From Cyclobacteriaceae bacterium (GTDB lineage Bacteria > Bacteroidota > Bacteroidia > Cytophagales > Cyclobacteriaceae), in the NCBI GenBank assembly GCA_025455445.1, contig JALOMN010000011.1:1-13416 (forward strand): DNA of 13,416 nt. The letters run 5' to 3'. The notes beneath the pieces are model-generated. The model made no database searches. It saw only the letters and a list, made by a program, of their open reading frames with translations, and was not told where the DNA came from. Each line of letters starts with the position of its first letter. The stretch's first letter is position 1. Below, in pieces: positions 1 through 7,327 of the stretch. Both the position numbers and the translations under genes were made by a program.

Positions 1-3000
1 TGATTACTGCAACATTTACTACAGGAATAAAAGGGTTGTCAAGAACAGTAACACTCACCGGATCTGAAGCGCAACCGACAGTTGTATTGGTTACAGTCAG
101 ACTATAACTACCTGCAGCTTTATTATTTACCACAGAAGTATTCTCACCAGAAGACCAGCTAAATGTATACCCTGTAAAAGGAGAAGTAACCGGTTGACCT
201 AAGTAGGTGATTGTATTAACTGATGCTGTTCCGTTAGCACCCACACAGAACGTATTATCAGTTGCCAGTGCCGTTACTATAGGTTTTTGCTGTTGATCCG
301 ACACTTCAACGGTGCGGGTATTTCTACATCCGTTTTCTGTATTGGTAACTTGCACCGTATAAAATCTTCCGGTAGCACCTTGCAATGTATCAAGGCTAAT
401 CGGTGAATTAGAAACCAAATATCCGGTGGCATCAAATCCCCTATGCCATTCAAATGCATATTTTGTTGGAGTTCCTGCACCATCCACATCTGTCACACGC
501 ACACCACCATTGGGTAAGTTTGGATCACAATTAGTAGATGGAATTGCATTAGCCTGGATAACTGGTGGCACTGTAATATTTAATACTTCTGCCGTCTGGG
601 CGAGGGCTGGGCAGGCAGTTCCGTTTCGTGTAACTACCACCGTATAAAATCCAGAGGTTAATGCTGAAATTGTATTAGACGTTTCAGGTCTTGTTGTTCC
701 GATAGCTTGAGAACCATCATACCATTGGAAAGTATAATTCGCCAGATTGTTATCCGGATTTCCACCAACCGTAATAGTAGCGGTAACACTACCACTATTC
801 ACAACTCCGGAAGCGGTAACCAACGCAGGGTCACATATTCCATTTGGTGTAGATACAAGTGTTACCACCGGAATTTCTAATTGTTCAGATACAGCAGCAA
901 AAGTAGTTGCAAAACACTGCGAGGCAGAGATTACTTTTACAGTATAGAACTGCCCGCCACCTGTTACGTTTTCAGCAATGCTTCCATTAACTCCGGAAAC
1001 CTGAAGATGACGGTTTGCAGGTAATGTATTTTGACCCACATACCATTCAAAAGTAAAATCAGCTGCAGGTTGCGGAACACCTCCAATAGTCACTAATGCC
1101 TCAAGTCTTCCATTTGGATTTAAAGGGTCGCAAGAAGTTTGGGGAGCAAGTTCTGCTATAGTAACGTCCGGTGTAACCGTTTGACTTTGCACCTCGGCCT
1201 GAACAGGATCAGAATCACATTGACTTAGAATGTTAGTAGCAACTACTTCATAGAAACCAGCCGGTAATCCGGTTCGGGTAGCTCCTGTTCCATTAATTGG
1301 AGGTAATTGACTTCCCCTTGTTGATGTTGCATTATCATAGAAATACCAATCAAATGTATATTCACTTGCGAGGCCTGGTGAAACAGTTGCAGTTACAGAT
1401 CCATTATTGATATCATCACAACTTAATATTGGAATTGAACTTGGTGTGACGACTGGCACCAAAGCAGTACCATCAACCACCCTACTTTGTGAGTCAAAGC
1501 ATCCATTCTTTCCAATGAGCACAGAGTAATTACCTCTTCTTAACCCATTGGCAACTGCCGTGGTGATACCCAAAGAACCGTTCTGATCAAACCATTCAAA
1601 TGAATAACCAGAGTTACCACCACTTACTACAGCTTCTAACCTACCATTTGGCGGATTACATGAAGTCTGATCCGTTACATTAATAGTGAATGGAGGTATA
1701 TTGGAACGCACTGAATCAATTGCAACGGTAACCGTATCACTACTACAATTGGCTGTGCGGTGCCGGGCATAAACCGTATAATTACCCTCGAGTAAGCCAG
1801 TATATATTGGTCCGGTAAAATCAACTAGTGGAATCGGCTGAGCAACACTTCCATTACTCCAATAAAAATCATAATCTACTGTATTCTCAACACCATTGGT
1901 TAAGATAAATGCACGGGCAGAACCATTTGGTGGCGCTACACATTTTTCGTTTGGATTAGATTGTATTGCTGTAATTTTTGCGGGTAGAGGATTAATTCTT
2001 GCTTTGCGAATATTGTCATAGTCGCACTCAAAAATAGCGGTATTAGGTAAAGATATCGGAGTTGGTACTGTTGTGCCAGCATCATTCAATACTACCCACA
2101 CTGAATCTGAACCAATACCCGTTACGTTAACATTATCGACAGAGAAAATGTCGTTTCTATTAAAACTGTTTAAGTTTAGTTCTATGGTACTCAGTTTTAT
2201 ACCCCCGGGTTTTTCAGGGTCTGATGCATAAAATGAAACAGGAACAATTCCGCTGAGGGCAACATCTCCGAGGTTGGTGATTTTAAATGAAACGGTAAAA
2301 TTTAAATCCGGGCACGTGGGTGATATAACCGTTGGCTCGACCGCAAAAGCAATATCAGGGGCAGCATAAATCGGACATCCATCCGGATTTAAAAAGGGTG
2401 ATTGATTTAAGAATTTATTAAGTGGGCGACTGGGTCCTTGTGTACAACTGCCGTTAGAAAAAGTTAACCAGTGCTTTTGAATTTGTTTAGGTATGGTAAG
2501 ATCATCATTCACATTCACCACAAAATAGCCATGTTGATTCCATACCCTGCGCGCAGGCACCCACGGTTCAGCTGCCGATTTAAACGCTCTTATATGAGAA
2601 AACCTTGAGAATGATAGATTATTAAAATTTTGATTGGCAAGAAAGTCATCAAATCCACAGGTAACACAAAGTTCTGTAGACCCATCTGCATCTACATCTG
2701 CTACAATTGGATATTCACGGTTAGTTCTTGAAACGCAAGTTTGTTGATTATAAACAGTGCCATCGGTACCATTAATGATATATAAGAATCGCTCATCACG
2801 ATATACAATTTCAGATTTACCATCCCCATTAAAATCAAAAAGTGTACAACCTGTGTATCCTGAAGTTTCTTCATTGATGTTGACTCGCCATAATAAAGTT
2901 AAATCTTCCTTAAGTGCATATAAATAACGTCCGGAAACATAAGAGGCATTTAACCTTCCATCACCATCCAAATCCGCTATATTCACACGCCCCGTACCAC

Positions 3001-4069
3001 TTCCCCAGCCATTGGGTCCATACGCACTTGCTAGATCTCTATATGTTGAAAGTTGATCATTTCTTACATCCCAAAAGAAAATAGTTGTATTCGCCCCATG
3101 AGCGTTGGTAGATCCAGATGCAACAATATCAATATAACCATCCTGGTTAAAATCTGCGATACTGGTAGCGTTATATTCGTTCCGAATAAAATAATCCGTT
3201 CGCGATCTTATTAATGTGAGTGAACCTGAGTTAGCTGAACGCGTTCCAAGATTTACCCTATAAATTGCTAAGCCAATAATCAATTCCAATTGTCCATCAT
3301 CAGCAACATTCAACTCTAAATCATTTCCATTTTGATCTAAAATATTAGCTGCTACCGGTCCACCGTTTATTCGATTGTAAGTAGGTGTTGTTGACTGTAT
3401 AATGCGAACACCCGTATGCGCATCATAAATTTCATCTTTGGCATATAACTCAGTAAGCCCGTCATTATCAAAATCAGCTAATCCAAAGTTGATGGGATCA
3501 CCGCGCAATCGTTGCGCAGAAGTCCACAATAAATTAAGATTACAGTCATACGAAAAAAGATAGATTCCATCATTTGCAGTTCCAGGTAAATTTTGAAATC
3601 CGATAAAGAAAATTTCCGCACAGTTATCATTGTTAATATTACCAATGGCTATCTCCCAATAGGGTTCCCAGGTTACATTTATCTGGCGTTTAATACTTCC
3701 GTCATTTCCATTTAAAATAAATAAATTCCTGGTATAACGGTTCATGGTAACAAACTCCGGCATCCCATCTCTGTCTAAATCACCAATAGCCATCCTGGAA
3801 AGGTGATTGGTGGTTTCATTGGGTGTAGAAAAATCCAACGTCATGGTAAACTGCGGAAACTGTGGGGGCACAGCATTGCAAGTGGATGGCACAATGAAAT
3901 CACATTGATTGGCAGGATTAGAAGAACAATCACTATCGTAACAATCTATAAATCCATCAAAGTCATCATCTAGTCCATTGTTACAAATTTCAACGGGTGG
4001 CTGTGAATAGGAAGAAATAAAAATTATTGAAAACGCGAATGAAACCAACAGGTATTTCAAACTTCTCAT
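1..4069 (-). CDS. Giant secreted FG-GAP/VCBS and SprB-like repeat surface protein (C-terminus off the edge)
   Basis: Reading the minus strand from ATG at 4069 gives 1356 codons with no stop, running off the left edge. Residues 1-22 form a signal peptide (MRSLKYLLVS, hydrophobic core, then SYS|Q). Residues 29-48 hold a Cys-flanked acidic motif (CNNGLDDDFDG...) of the MopE/EF-like Ca-binding kind. Residues about 90-470 carry about eight FG-GAP/VCBS-type repeats with a D-x-D/N-x-DG core, near 97, 144, 198, 257, 304, 364, 411 and 458, a beta-propeller layout. Residues about 570-680 resemble CARDB. From 708 on there are seven 80-102-residue Ig-like repeats starting at Cys710, 804, 884, 980, 1079, 1181 and 1275, each with NG near the start, an aromatic-x-W core (FEW, FDW, FQW) and a second Cys near the end, as in SprB/PKD-like repeats. 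Family knowledge suggests a type IX-secreted adhesin or gliding-type surface protein. The sorting domain would lie outside the window. Its ligand is unknown. Confidence 0.88.
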   Translation of the reverse strand, partial: MRSLKYLLVSFAFSIIFISSYSQPPVEICNNGLDDDFDGFIDCYDSDCSSNPANQCDFIVPSTCNAVPPQFPQFTMTLDFSTPNETTNHLSRMAIGDLDRDGMPEFVTMNRYTRNLFILNGNDGSIKRQINVTWEPYWEIAIGNINNDNCAEIFFIGFQNLPGTANDGIYLFSYDCNLNLLWTSAQRLRGDPINFGLADFDNDGLTELYAKDEIYDAHTGVRIIQSTTPTYNRINGGPVAANILDQNGNDLELNVADDGQLELIIGLAIYRVNLGTRSANSGSLTLIRSRTDYFIRNEYNATSIADFNQDGYIDIVASGSTNAHGANTTIFFWDVRNDQLSTYRDLASAYGPNGWGSGTGRVNIADLDGDGRLNASYVSGRYLYALKEDLTLLWRVNINEETSGYTGCTLFDFNGDGKSEIVYRDERFLYIINGTDGTVYNQQTCVSRTNREYPIVADVDADGSTELCVTCGFDDFLANQNFNNLSFSRFSHIRAFKSAAEPWVPARRVWNQHGYFVVNVNDDLTIPKQIQKHWLTFSNGSCTQGPSRPLNKFLNQSPFLNPDGCPIYAAPDIAFAVEPTVISPTCPDLNFTVSFKITNLGDVALSGIVPVSFYASDPEKPGGIKLSTIELNLNSFNRNDIFSVDNVNVTGIGSDSVWVVLNDAGTTVPTPISLPNTAIFECDYDNIRKARINPLPAKITAIQSNPNEKCVAPPNGSARAFILTNGVENTVDYDFYWSNGSVAQPIPLVDFTGPIYTGLLEGNYTVYARHRTANCSSDTVTVAIDSVRSNIPPFTINVTDQTSCNPPNGRLEAVVSGGNSGYSFEWFDQNGSLGITTAVANGLRRGNYSVLIGKNGCFDSQSRVVDGTALVPVVTPSSIPILSCDDINNGSVTATVSPGLASEYTFDWYFYDNATSTRGSQLPPINGTGATRTGLPAGFYEVVATNILSQCDSDPVQAEVQSQTVTPDVTIAELAPQTSCDPLNPNGRLEALVTIGGVPQPAADFTFEWYVGQNTLPANRHLQVSGVNGSIAENVTGGGQFYTVKVISASQCFATTFAAVSEQLEIPVVTLVSTPNGICDPALVTASGVVNSGSVTATITVGGNPDNNLANYTFQWYDGSQAIGTTRPETSNTISALTSGFYTVVVTRNGTACPALAQTAEVLNITVPPVIQANAIPSTNCDPNLPNGGVRVTDVDGAGTPTKYAFEWHRGFDATGYLVSNSPISLDTLQGATGRFYTVQVTNTENGCRNTRTVEVSDQQQKPIVTALATDNTFCVGANGTASVNTITYLGQPVTSPFTGYTFSWSSGENTSVVNNKAAGSYSLTVTNTTVGCASDPVSVTVLDNPFIPVVNVAVI

Positions 4070-4187
4070 AGTCAGTATCTATTGAACATGCTTTATATAC
4101 GCTCTTACTCTTTAAAGTAACACACCTTTTAATCATGAAAGTTATAAAATATTCATTAATAACAGCCTATACAGGAAGTAACTTAAT

Positions 4188-4200
4188 CATGAATTTCATG
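4188..4200. repeat. 13-bp perfect palindrome in the divergent promoter region
   Basis: CATGAATTTCATG is a perfect inverted repeat of 6 bp arms around one central T. The left part also belongs to an 11-bp direct repeat, TTAATCATGAA, found at 4129-4139 and 4183-4193, 54 bp apart. It lies between the proposed -7 element and the ATG of the minus-strand surface gene, so it could be an operator for a dimeric regulator. The rest of 4070-4294 shows only AT-rich sequence and the two promoter elements. Confidence 0.35.
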
Positions 4201-4222
4201 TACAAACAACACACGATGTAAA

Positions 4223-4230
4223 CAAAAGTA
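4223..4230 (-). promoter_or_regulatory. Candidate -7 element (TACTTTTG) for the giant surface protein gene
   Basis: The minus strand reads TACTTTTG, an exact match to the Bacteroidota sigma-factor -7 consensus TAnnTTTG. No convincing -33 TTTG lies at the usual distance. It would give a 5' untranslated region of about 150 nt before the ATG at 4069. A nearer 7-of-8 match, TAACTTTC at 4144-4137, is an alternative. Confidence 0.4.
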
Positions 4231-4254
4231 ACCTGAGTGAATAATAAAATTGGT

Positions 4255-4262
4255 TACATTTG
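4255..4262 (+). promoter_or_regulatory. Candidate -7 element (TACATTTG) for the outer-membrane barrel gene
   Basis: TACATTTG matches TAnnTTTG exactly. Transcription would start near 4267, leaving a 5' untranslated region of about 27 nt before ATG 4295. The -33 region around 4231 is not a clear TTTG. The position argues against the in-frame TTG at 4250 as a start, since that codon would not be in the transcript. Confidence 0.45.
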
Positions 4263-4294
4263 GAAATCAAATCGTATCACCGCGAATGCAATTC

Positions 4295-5143
4295 ATGAAA
4301 TTCAGGATATCCAATCTACACATTGCAATTCTGCTCATCGTCTTATTGGCACCAATAAGTTCGCATCATGTGCGCGCACAAATCTTAGTAGGACCTACCG
4401 TGGGTGGTCAATTAAACCTGTATAGATTTGATGATAAAGACTTAAAAAAATTCTACAAACTGAATCCTGATTATAATTTTAATGCCGGCTTCAGCGTGGC
4501 CTTTCGTGCGAATAAAAATTTCTTTTTAAACACCTCCTTTCTTTATACTCAAAGAAGTAAGATTCTGGAAGGTGTATTGGAAACAGGGCTTAGCAACAAA
4601 ACAACCTTAAGGTTTATTGATGTTCCGATACTTTATACCGCTGAATTTAAATCCAAGTTCGGAAGAGACAAAGTGTTTAAATGGTACCTGGGTGCAGGGC
4701 CAACCATAAGTTATTGGCTGGGCGGAAAAGGTACTTTTAAAAATGGCGACTTGAATGAAAACTTAATCAATCCACCAGATTATGACCTACCCTATAAAAT
4801 CACATTCCGTAAAGATTCAGCTGATGTTACGATGAATGAGATGAATGTAGCAATACCTAACAGGCTGCAATTAGGATTAAACCTCGCAGTTGGATTAATC
4901 TTCGAACCGGCTCAAAATAAAAAAGTAATGGTGAATGCACGATATTCCTTTATGCAAAGCTTTTTAAGCAGGGAGAGCAATGGCACATTTGGCTTACCCA
5001 CAATTGTATTCTATGAAGATGAACTAGCCGTAAGAAATCATGAGCTTGTACTATCCGTTCAATATTTTATTGACTTGCGAACTGAACAAAGAAAAAAGGG
5101 AAAGAGTACGGTGAAAATGAAGAACGGAAAGCCAGTAAAATAA
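4295..5143 (+). CDS. Outer-membrane beta-barrel protein (PorT/OMP_b-brl type)
   Basis: A 282-residue protein. Residues 1-28 look like a signal peptide: MKFRIS, a hydrophobic stretch (AILLIVLLAPIS), then VRA|Q as the cleavage site. The mature part has alternating-residue amphipathic strands typical of an 8-10-stranded barrel, for example LVGPTVGGQLNLYRF, FSVAFRANKNFFLNTSFLY, WYLGAGPTISYWL, LGLNLAVGLIF and HELVLSVQYFIDL. The last roughly 20 residues are Lys-rich and would lie in the periplasm. Small Bacteroidota barrels of this size usually belong to the OMP_b-brl_2/PorT-like families, some tied to type IX secretion, but the family does not fix a function. The start was chosen at ATG 4295; ATG 4286 (three residues longer) is equally possible. 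The upstream in-frame TTG at 4250 is rejected because the -7 promoter motif overlaps it. It is transcribed divergently from the giant surface gene. Confidence 0.8.
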   Translation: MKFRISNLHIAILLIVLLAPISSHHVRAQILVGPTVGGQLNLYRFDDKDLKKFYKLNPDYNFNAGFSVAFRANKNFFLNTSFLYTQRSKILEGVLETGLSNKTTLRFIDVPILYTAEFKSKFGRDKVFKWYLGAGPTISYWLGGKGTFKNGDLNENLINPPDYDLPYKITFRKDSADVTMNEMNVAIPNRLQLGLNLAVGLIFEPAQNKKVMVNARYSFMQSFLSRESNGTFGLPTIVFYEDELAVRNHELVLSVQYFIDLRTEQRKKGKSTVKMKNGKPVK

Positions 5144-5265
5144 TGGATTTGACTTCAGGAAATTTACCCGCCCTTGCAGTAGTGGGCGGCAAAGCCACTC
5201 CTACTGTCAGGGTCAGGTTTAACACAGTGCAACGCTATGGCAAAATAGGATTTACTGTGCTTTAG
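5143..5265 (+). CDS. Possible 40-residue small protein coupled to the barrel gene
   Basis: The ATG at 5143 shares its A with the TAA stop of the barrel gene (TAATG), the same arrangement seen at 11543 between two genes that look real. The ORF has 40 codons, begins MDLTSGNLPALAVVGG, is basic in the middle (VRVRF, QRYGK) and ends at TAG 5263-5265. No family is recognised, and there is no signal peptide or membrane helix. Several hairpins overlap it, so the coding pattern may be incidental to a structured or mobile element. The overlap is the main argument for a gene. Confidence 0.25.
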   Translation: MDLTSGNLPALAVVGGKATPTVRVRFNTVQRYGKIGFTVL

Positions 5266-5282
5266 AGAACCCTAAAGTAGGG
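5168..5282. repeat. Hairpin-rich intergenic island (terminator region, small RNA or element remnant)
   Basis: Successive inverted repeats lie within 115 bp. CCGCCC 5168-5173 pairs with GGGCGG 5184-5189. Alternatively CAGTAG 5177-5182 pairs with CTACTG 5201-5206, enclosing GGC-AAA-GCC (5188-5196). CACAGT 5223-5228 pairs with ACTGTG 5254-5259, with CTAT/ATAG nested inside. CTTTAG 5260-5265 pairs with CTAAAG 5272-5277, and this competes with CCCTA-AAG-TAGGG 5270-5282. The stretch looks richer in G+C than its surroundings. No T-run follows, so it is not a standard intrinsic terminator. It may serve as a 3' end for the barrel transcript, encode a structured RNA, or be a REP/MITE-like remnant. Confidence 0.45.
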
Positions 5283-5371
5283 ACATGAGTTTCAATTTTC
5301 CTAAACATTTTCCAAAACTTTATTTACACTGAAAAAATGGCCTTTTTTGCGTCAAATTGGCATCTTTAAAA

Positions 5372-6022
5372 ATGATTGAGGACAACTATAAGCAACGCGG
5401 ACTTCGTAATAAATTGGTCAAAAAACTTCAGGAAAAAGGCATTTCTGATCAGCGAGTACTCACAGCCATTGGAAAAGTGCCCAGACACGCCTTTTTTGAC
5501 GATGCCCTGCTAAATCATGCATATGAAGACAAGGCCTTCCCCATTGGCGAAGGGCAGACAATTTCACAACCTTATACCGTAGCCTTTCAAAGTGAGAAAC
5601 TGGATGTAAAACCCGGTTGCAAGGTGCTGGAAATTGGAACTGGTTCTGGCTATCAGGCTGCAGTATTGATAGAAATGGGGGCCAAAGTTTATACCATTGA
5701 ATATAACCGGAAATTGTATGAGCGAACTAAAGATTTCCTTCCCCTACTGGGTTATAAACCTAACTTCTTTTATGGAGATGGCTCCAAAGGATTACCCGCC
5801 AAAGCACCCTTTGATAGAATCCTCGTAACAGCTGGAGCGCCTGTTGTGCCAACTGCCCTAACTGATCAACTTGCTGATGATGGGATGCTGATTATACCCG
5901 TTGGAGACCGTGAACGACAAAAGATGTTAAAGATCACAAAGAAAAACGGAAAGCTTACCCAACAGGAATATGATTACTTTGCCTTTGTACCCCTACTGGG
6001 TGATCAGGGTTGGAAGCATTGA
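5372..6022 (+). CDS. pcm: Protein-L-isoaspartate O-methyltransferase
   Basis: A 216-residue cytosolic enzyme that methylates L-isoaspartyl residues of aged proteins with S-adenosylmethionine, starting their repair to aspartate. Motifs are in the family order: GEGQTISQPYTVAF (59-72, with the catalytic-region Ser65), the SAM-binding motif I VLEIGTGSGYQ (85-95), an acidic end of strand 2 at YTIE (107-110), GDGSKGLP (135-142), LVTAGAP (151-157), LIIPVGD (173-179) and the end motif FVPLLGDQGW (205-214). The length is normal. The start was set at ATG 5372, preceded by an A-rich stretch; the upstream in-frame TTG at 5357 is less likely because family members usually begin close to the EDNYKQRGLR segment. 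It stands apart from its neighbours, with 106 bp to the end of the small upstream ORF. Its last 30 bp overlap the 3' end of thrC on the other strand. No clear TAnnTTTG promoter was found between 5283 and 5371. Confidence 0.95.
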   Translation: MIEDNYKQRGLRNKLVKKLQEKGISDQRVLTAIGKVPRHAFFDDALLNHAYEDKAFPIGEGQTISQPYTVAFQSEKLDVKPGCKVLEIGTGSGYQAAVLIEMGAKVYTIEYNRKLYERTKDFLPLLGYKPNFFYGDGSKGLPAKAPFDRILVTAGAPVVPTALTDQLADDGMLIIPVGDRERQKMLKITKKNGKLTQQEYDYFAFVPLLGDQGWKH

Positions 6023-7300
6023 TTTAAATTCATTAAAATCGGCAGACATTTTTATTGCGCTCTTCTCACGTTTTATAAATTCATTTAATCGCTCTGGTAT
6101 GTTAATTGGCCGCGCAAGCACCTTTTCAACCACCTCATTAAATTTTGCAGGGTGTGCTGTTTCTAAAAATATTCCAACGGCATTATCAAATTCAACCATA
6201 TGTTTTTTCAGTGCGAGGTATCCTATAGCCCCATGTGGATCCATGATATAATCATACTTTGAATACACTTCTTTGAGTGCACTCATAGTATCATCATCAG
6301 AAAAGGAATCTCCTATCACATCATTTGATAACGCTTGAAAATTGTCATTATACAAATTAAGCATGCGCGGAAAATTACTTGGATTACCAACATCCATCGC
6401 ATTGCTTATAGTTGATATCGAAGGTCGAGGAATAAACTCTTTGGATTTAAGATAATCAGGTACCACTTTATTGACATTTGTTGCCGCGATGAATTTCTTT
6501 ATAGGAAGACCCATTTTTTTTGCCAGCAACCCTGCGGTGATATTTCCAAAATTACCGCTGGGCACTGAGAAGATGATATCTTTTTTCAATTGCTTTATTT
6601 TGGAATACGCATAGAAATAATAAAATGATTGCGGAATCAAGCGGGCAATATTGATTGAGTTTGCTGAGGTGAGAAAATACTTTTTATTTAACTCAACATC
6701 GCTAAATGCTTGCTTTACTAAGCGCTGGCAATCATCAAAAGATCCATCTACTTCCAATGCAATTATATTCTTACCGAGTGTTGTGAACTGCTTTTCCTGG
6801 ATATCACTCACTTTACCGGATGGATATAAGACAATGACCTGAGTTCCATCTACTCCTAAAAAGCCATTTGCCACGGCACTTCCCGTATCACCTGATGTGG
6901 CAACCAAAATTGTTATCTTTTGATTTTGTTCTTGTGAAAAATAACCCAGCAAACCGGAAAGAAAACGCGCACCAAAATCCTTAAACGCTAACGTGGGTCC
7001 ATGAAACAATTCCAATGCATAAATGTCATCTTCTATCTTAACTAATGGTGCATCAAATTGAATGGTATGTGATACAATTCTAAAAAGTTCTTCATGAGGT
7101 AAATTCTTACCAATCAATTGACTTGCTACATAATATGAAATTTCTTCAAAGGAAAGCTTATCAATCGATTCAAAAAATGAGGGTGGAATTTTTGGAATGG
7201 TCTCAGGCATATATAATCCCCGGTCTGATGCAAGCCCATGCATCACCGCTTCCCGCAAGGTGACAAACTTGTTATGGTTATTTGTACTATAAAAATTCAT
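5993..7300 (-). CDS. thrC: Threonine synthase
   Basis: A 435-residue pyridoxal-phosphate enzyme that converts O-phosphohomoserine to threonine, the last step of the pathway. The PLP lysine lies in GPTLAFKDFGARF (Lys107). Other fold-type-II signatures are ATSGDTGSA (134-142), TSANSINIARLIPQ (211-224), the phosphate-binding SVPSGNFGN (245-253) and STISNAMDVGNPSNF (296-310). The N-terminal segment FVTLREAVMHGLASDRGLYMPE is the usual substrate-domain start (residues 12-33). The length and all key residues are normal. ATG 7300 lies 27 bp after the thrB stop, as expected for the last gene of thrABC. The stop TAG (5995-5993) falls inside the pcm coding region of the opposite strand, so no separate intergenic terminator exists for this operon. 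Confidence 0.97.
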   Translation of the reverse strand: MNFYSTNNHNKFVTLREAVMHGLASDRGLYMPETIPKIPPSFFESIDKLSFEEISYYVASQLIGKNLPHEELFRIVSHTIQFDAPLVKIEDDIYALELFHGPTLAFKDFGARFLSGLLGYFSQEQNQKITILVATSGDTGSAVANGFLGVDGTQVIVLYPSGKVSDIQEKQFTTLGKNIIALEVDGSFDDCQRLVKQAFSDVELNKKYFLTSANSINIARLIPQSFYYFYAYSKIKQLKKDIIFSVPSGNFGNITAGLLAKKMGLPIKKFIAATNVNKVVPDYLKSKEFIPRPSISTISNAMDVGNPSNFPRMLNLYNDNFQALSNDVIGDSFSDDDTMSALKEVYSKYDYIMDPHGAIGYLALKKHMVEFDNAVGIFLETAHPAKFNEVVEKVLARPINIPERLNEFIKREKSAIKMSADFNEFKSMLPTLITQ

Positions 7301-7327
7301 ACTCAGATGTTTCTAATAGCTCACAGA

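Noticed and set aside
426..947. Plus-strand ORFs of 66-73 codons and a minus-strand ORF at 277-489
   Set aside because: They lie inside the continuous minus-strand giant surface protein frame, which carries clear repeat motifs; they are shadows.
4250..4294. TTG start for the barrel protein at 4250
   Set aside because: It would overlap the exact -7 promoter motif at 4255-4262, and the signal peptide reads best from ATG 4295 (or 4286).
5331..5348. AAAAAA/TTTTTT inverted repeat before pcm as a terminator
   Set aside because: It is a pure A/T stem around TGGCC with no GC pairs and no further T-run; it is more likely AT-rich leader sequence.
5746..6000. 11-bp exact repeat CCCCTACTGGG within pcm (near 5747 and 5990)
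   Set aside because: Both copies encode a Pro-Leu-Leu-Gly motif of the protein, so chance codon identity explains it.
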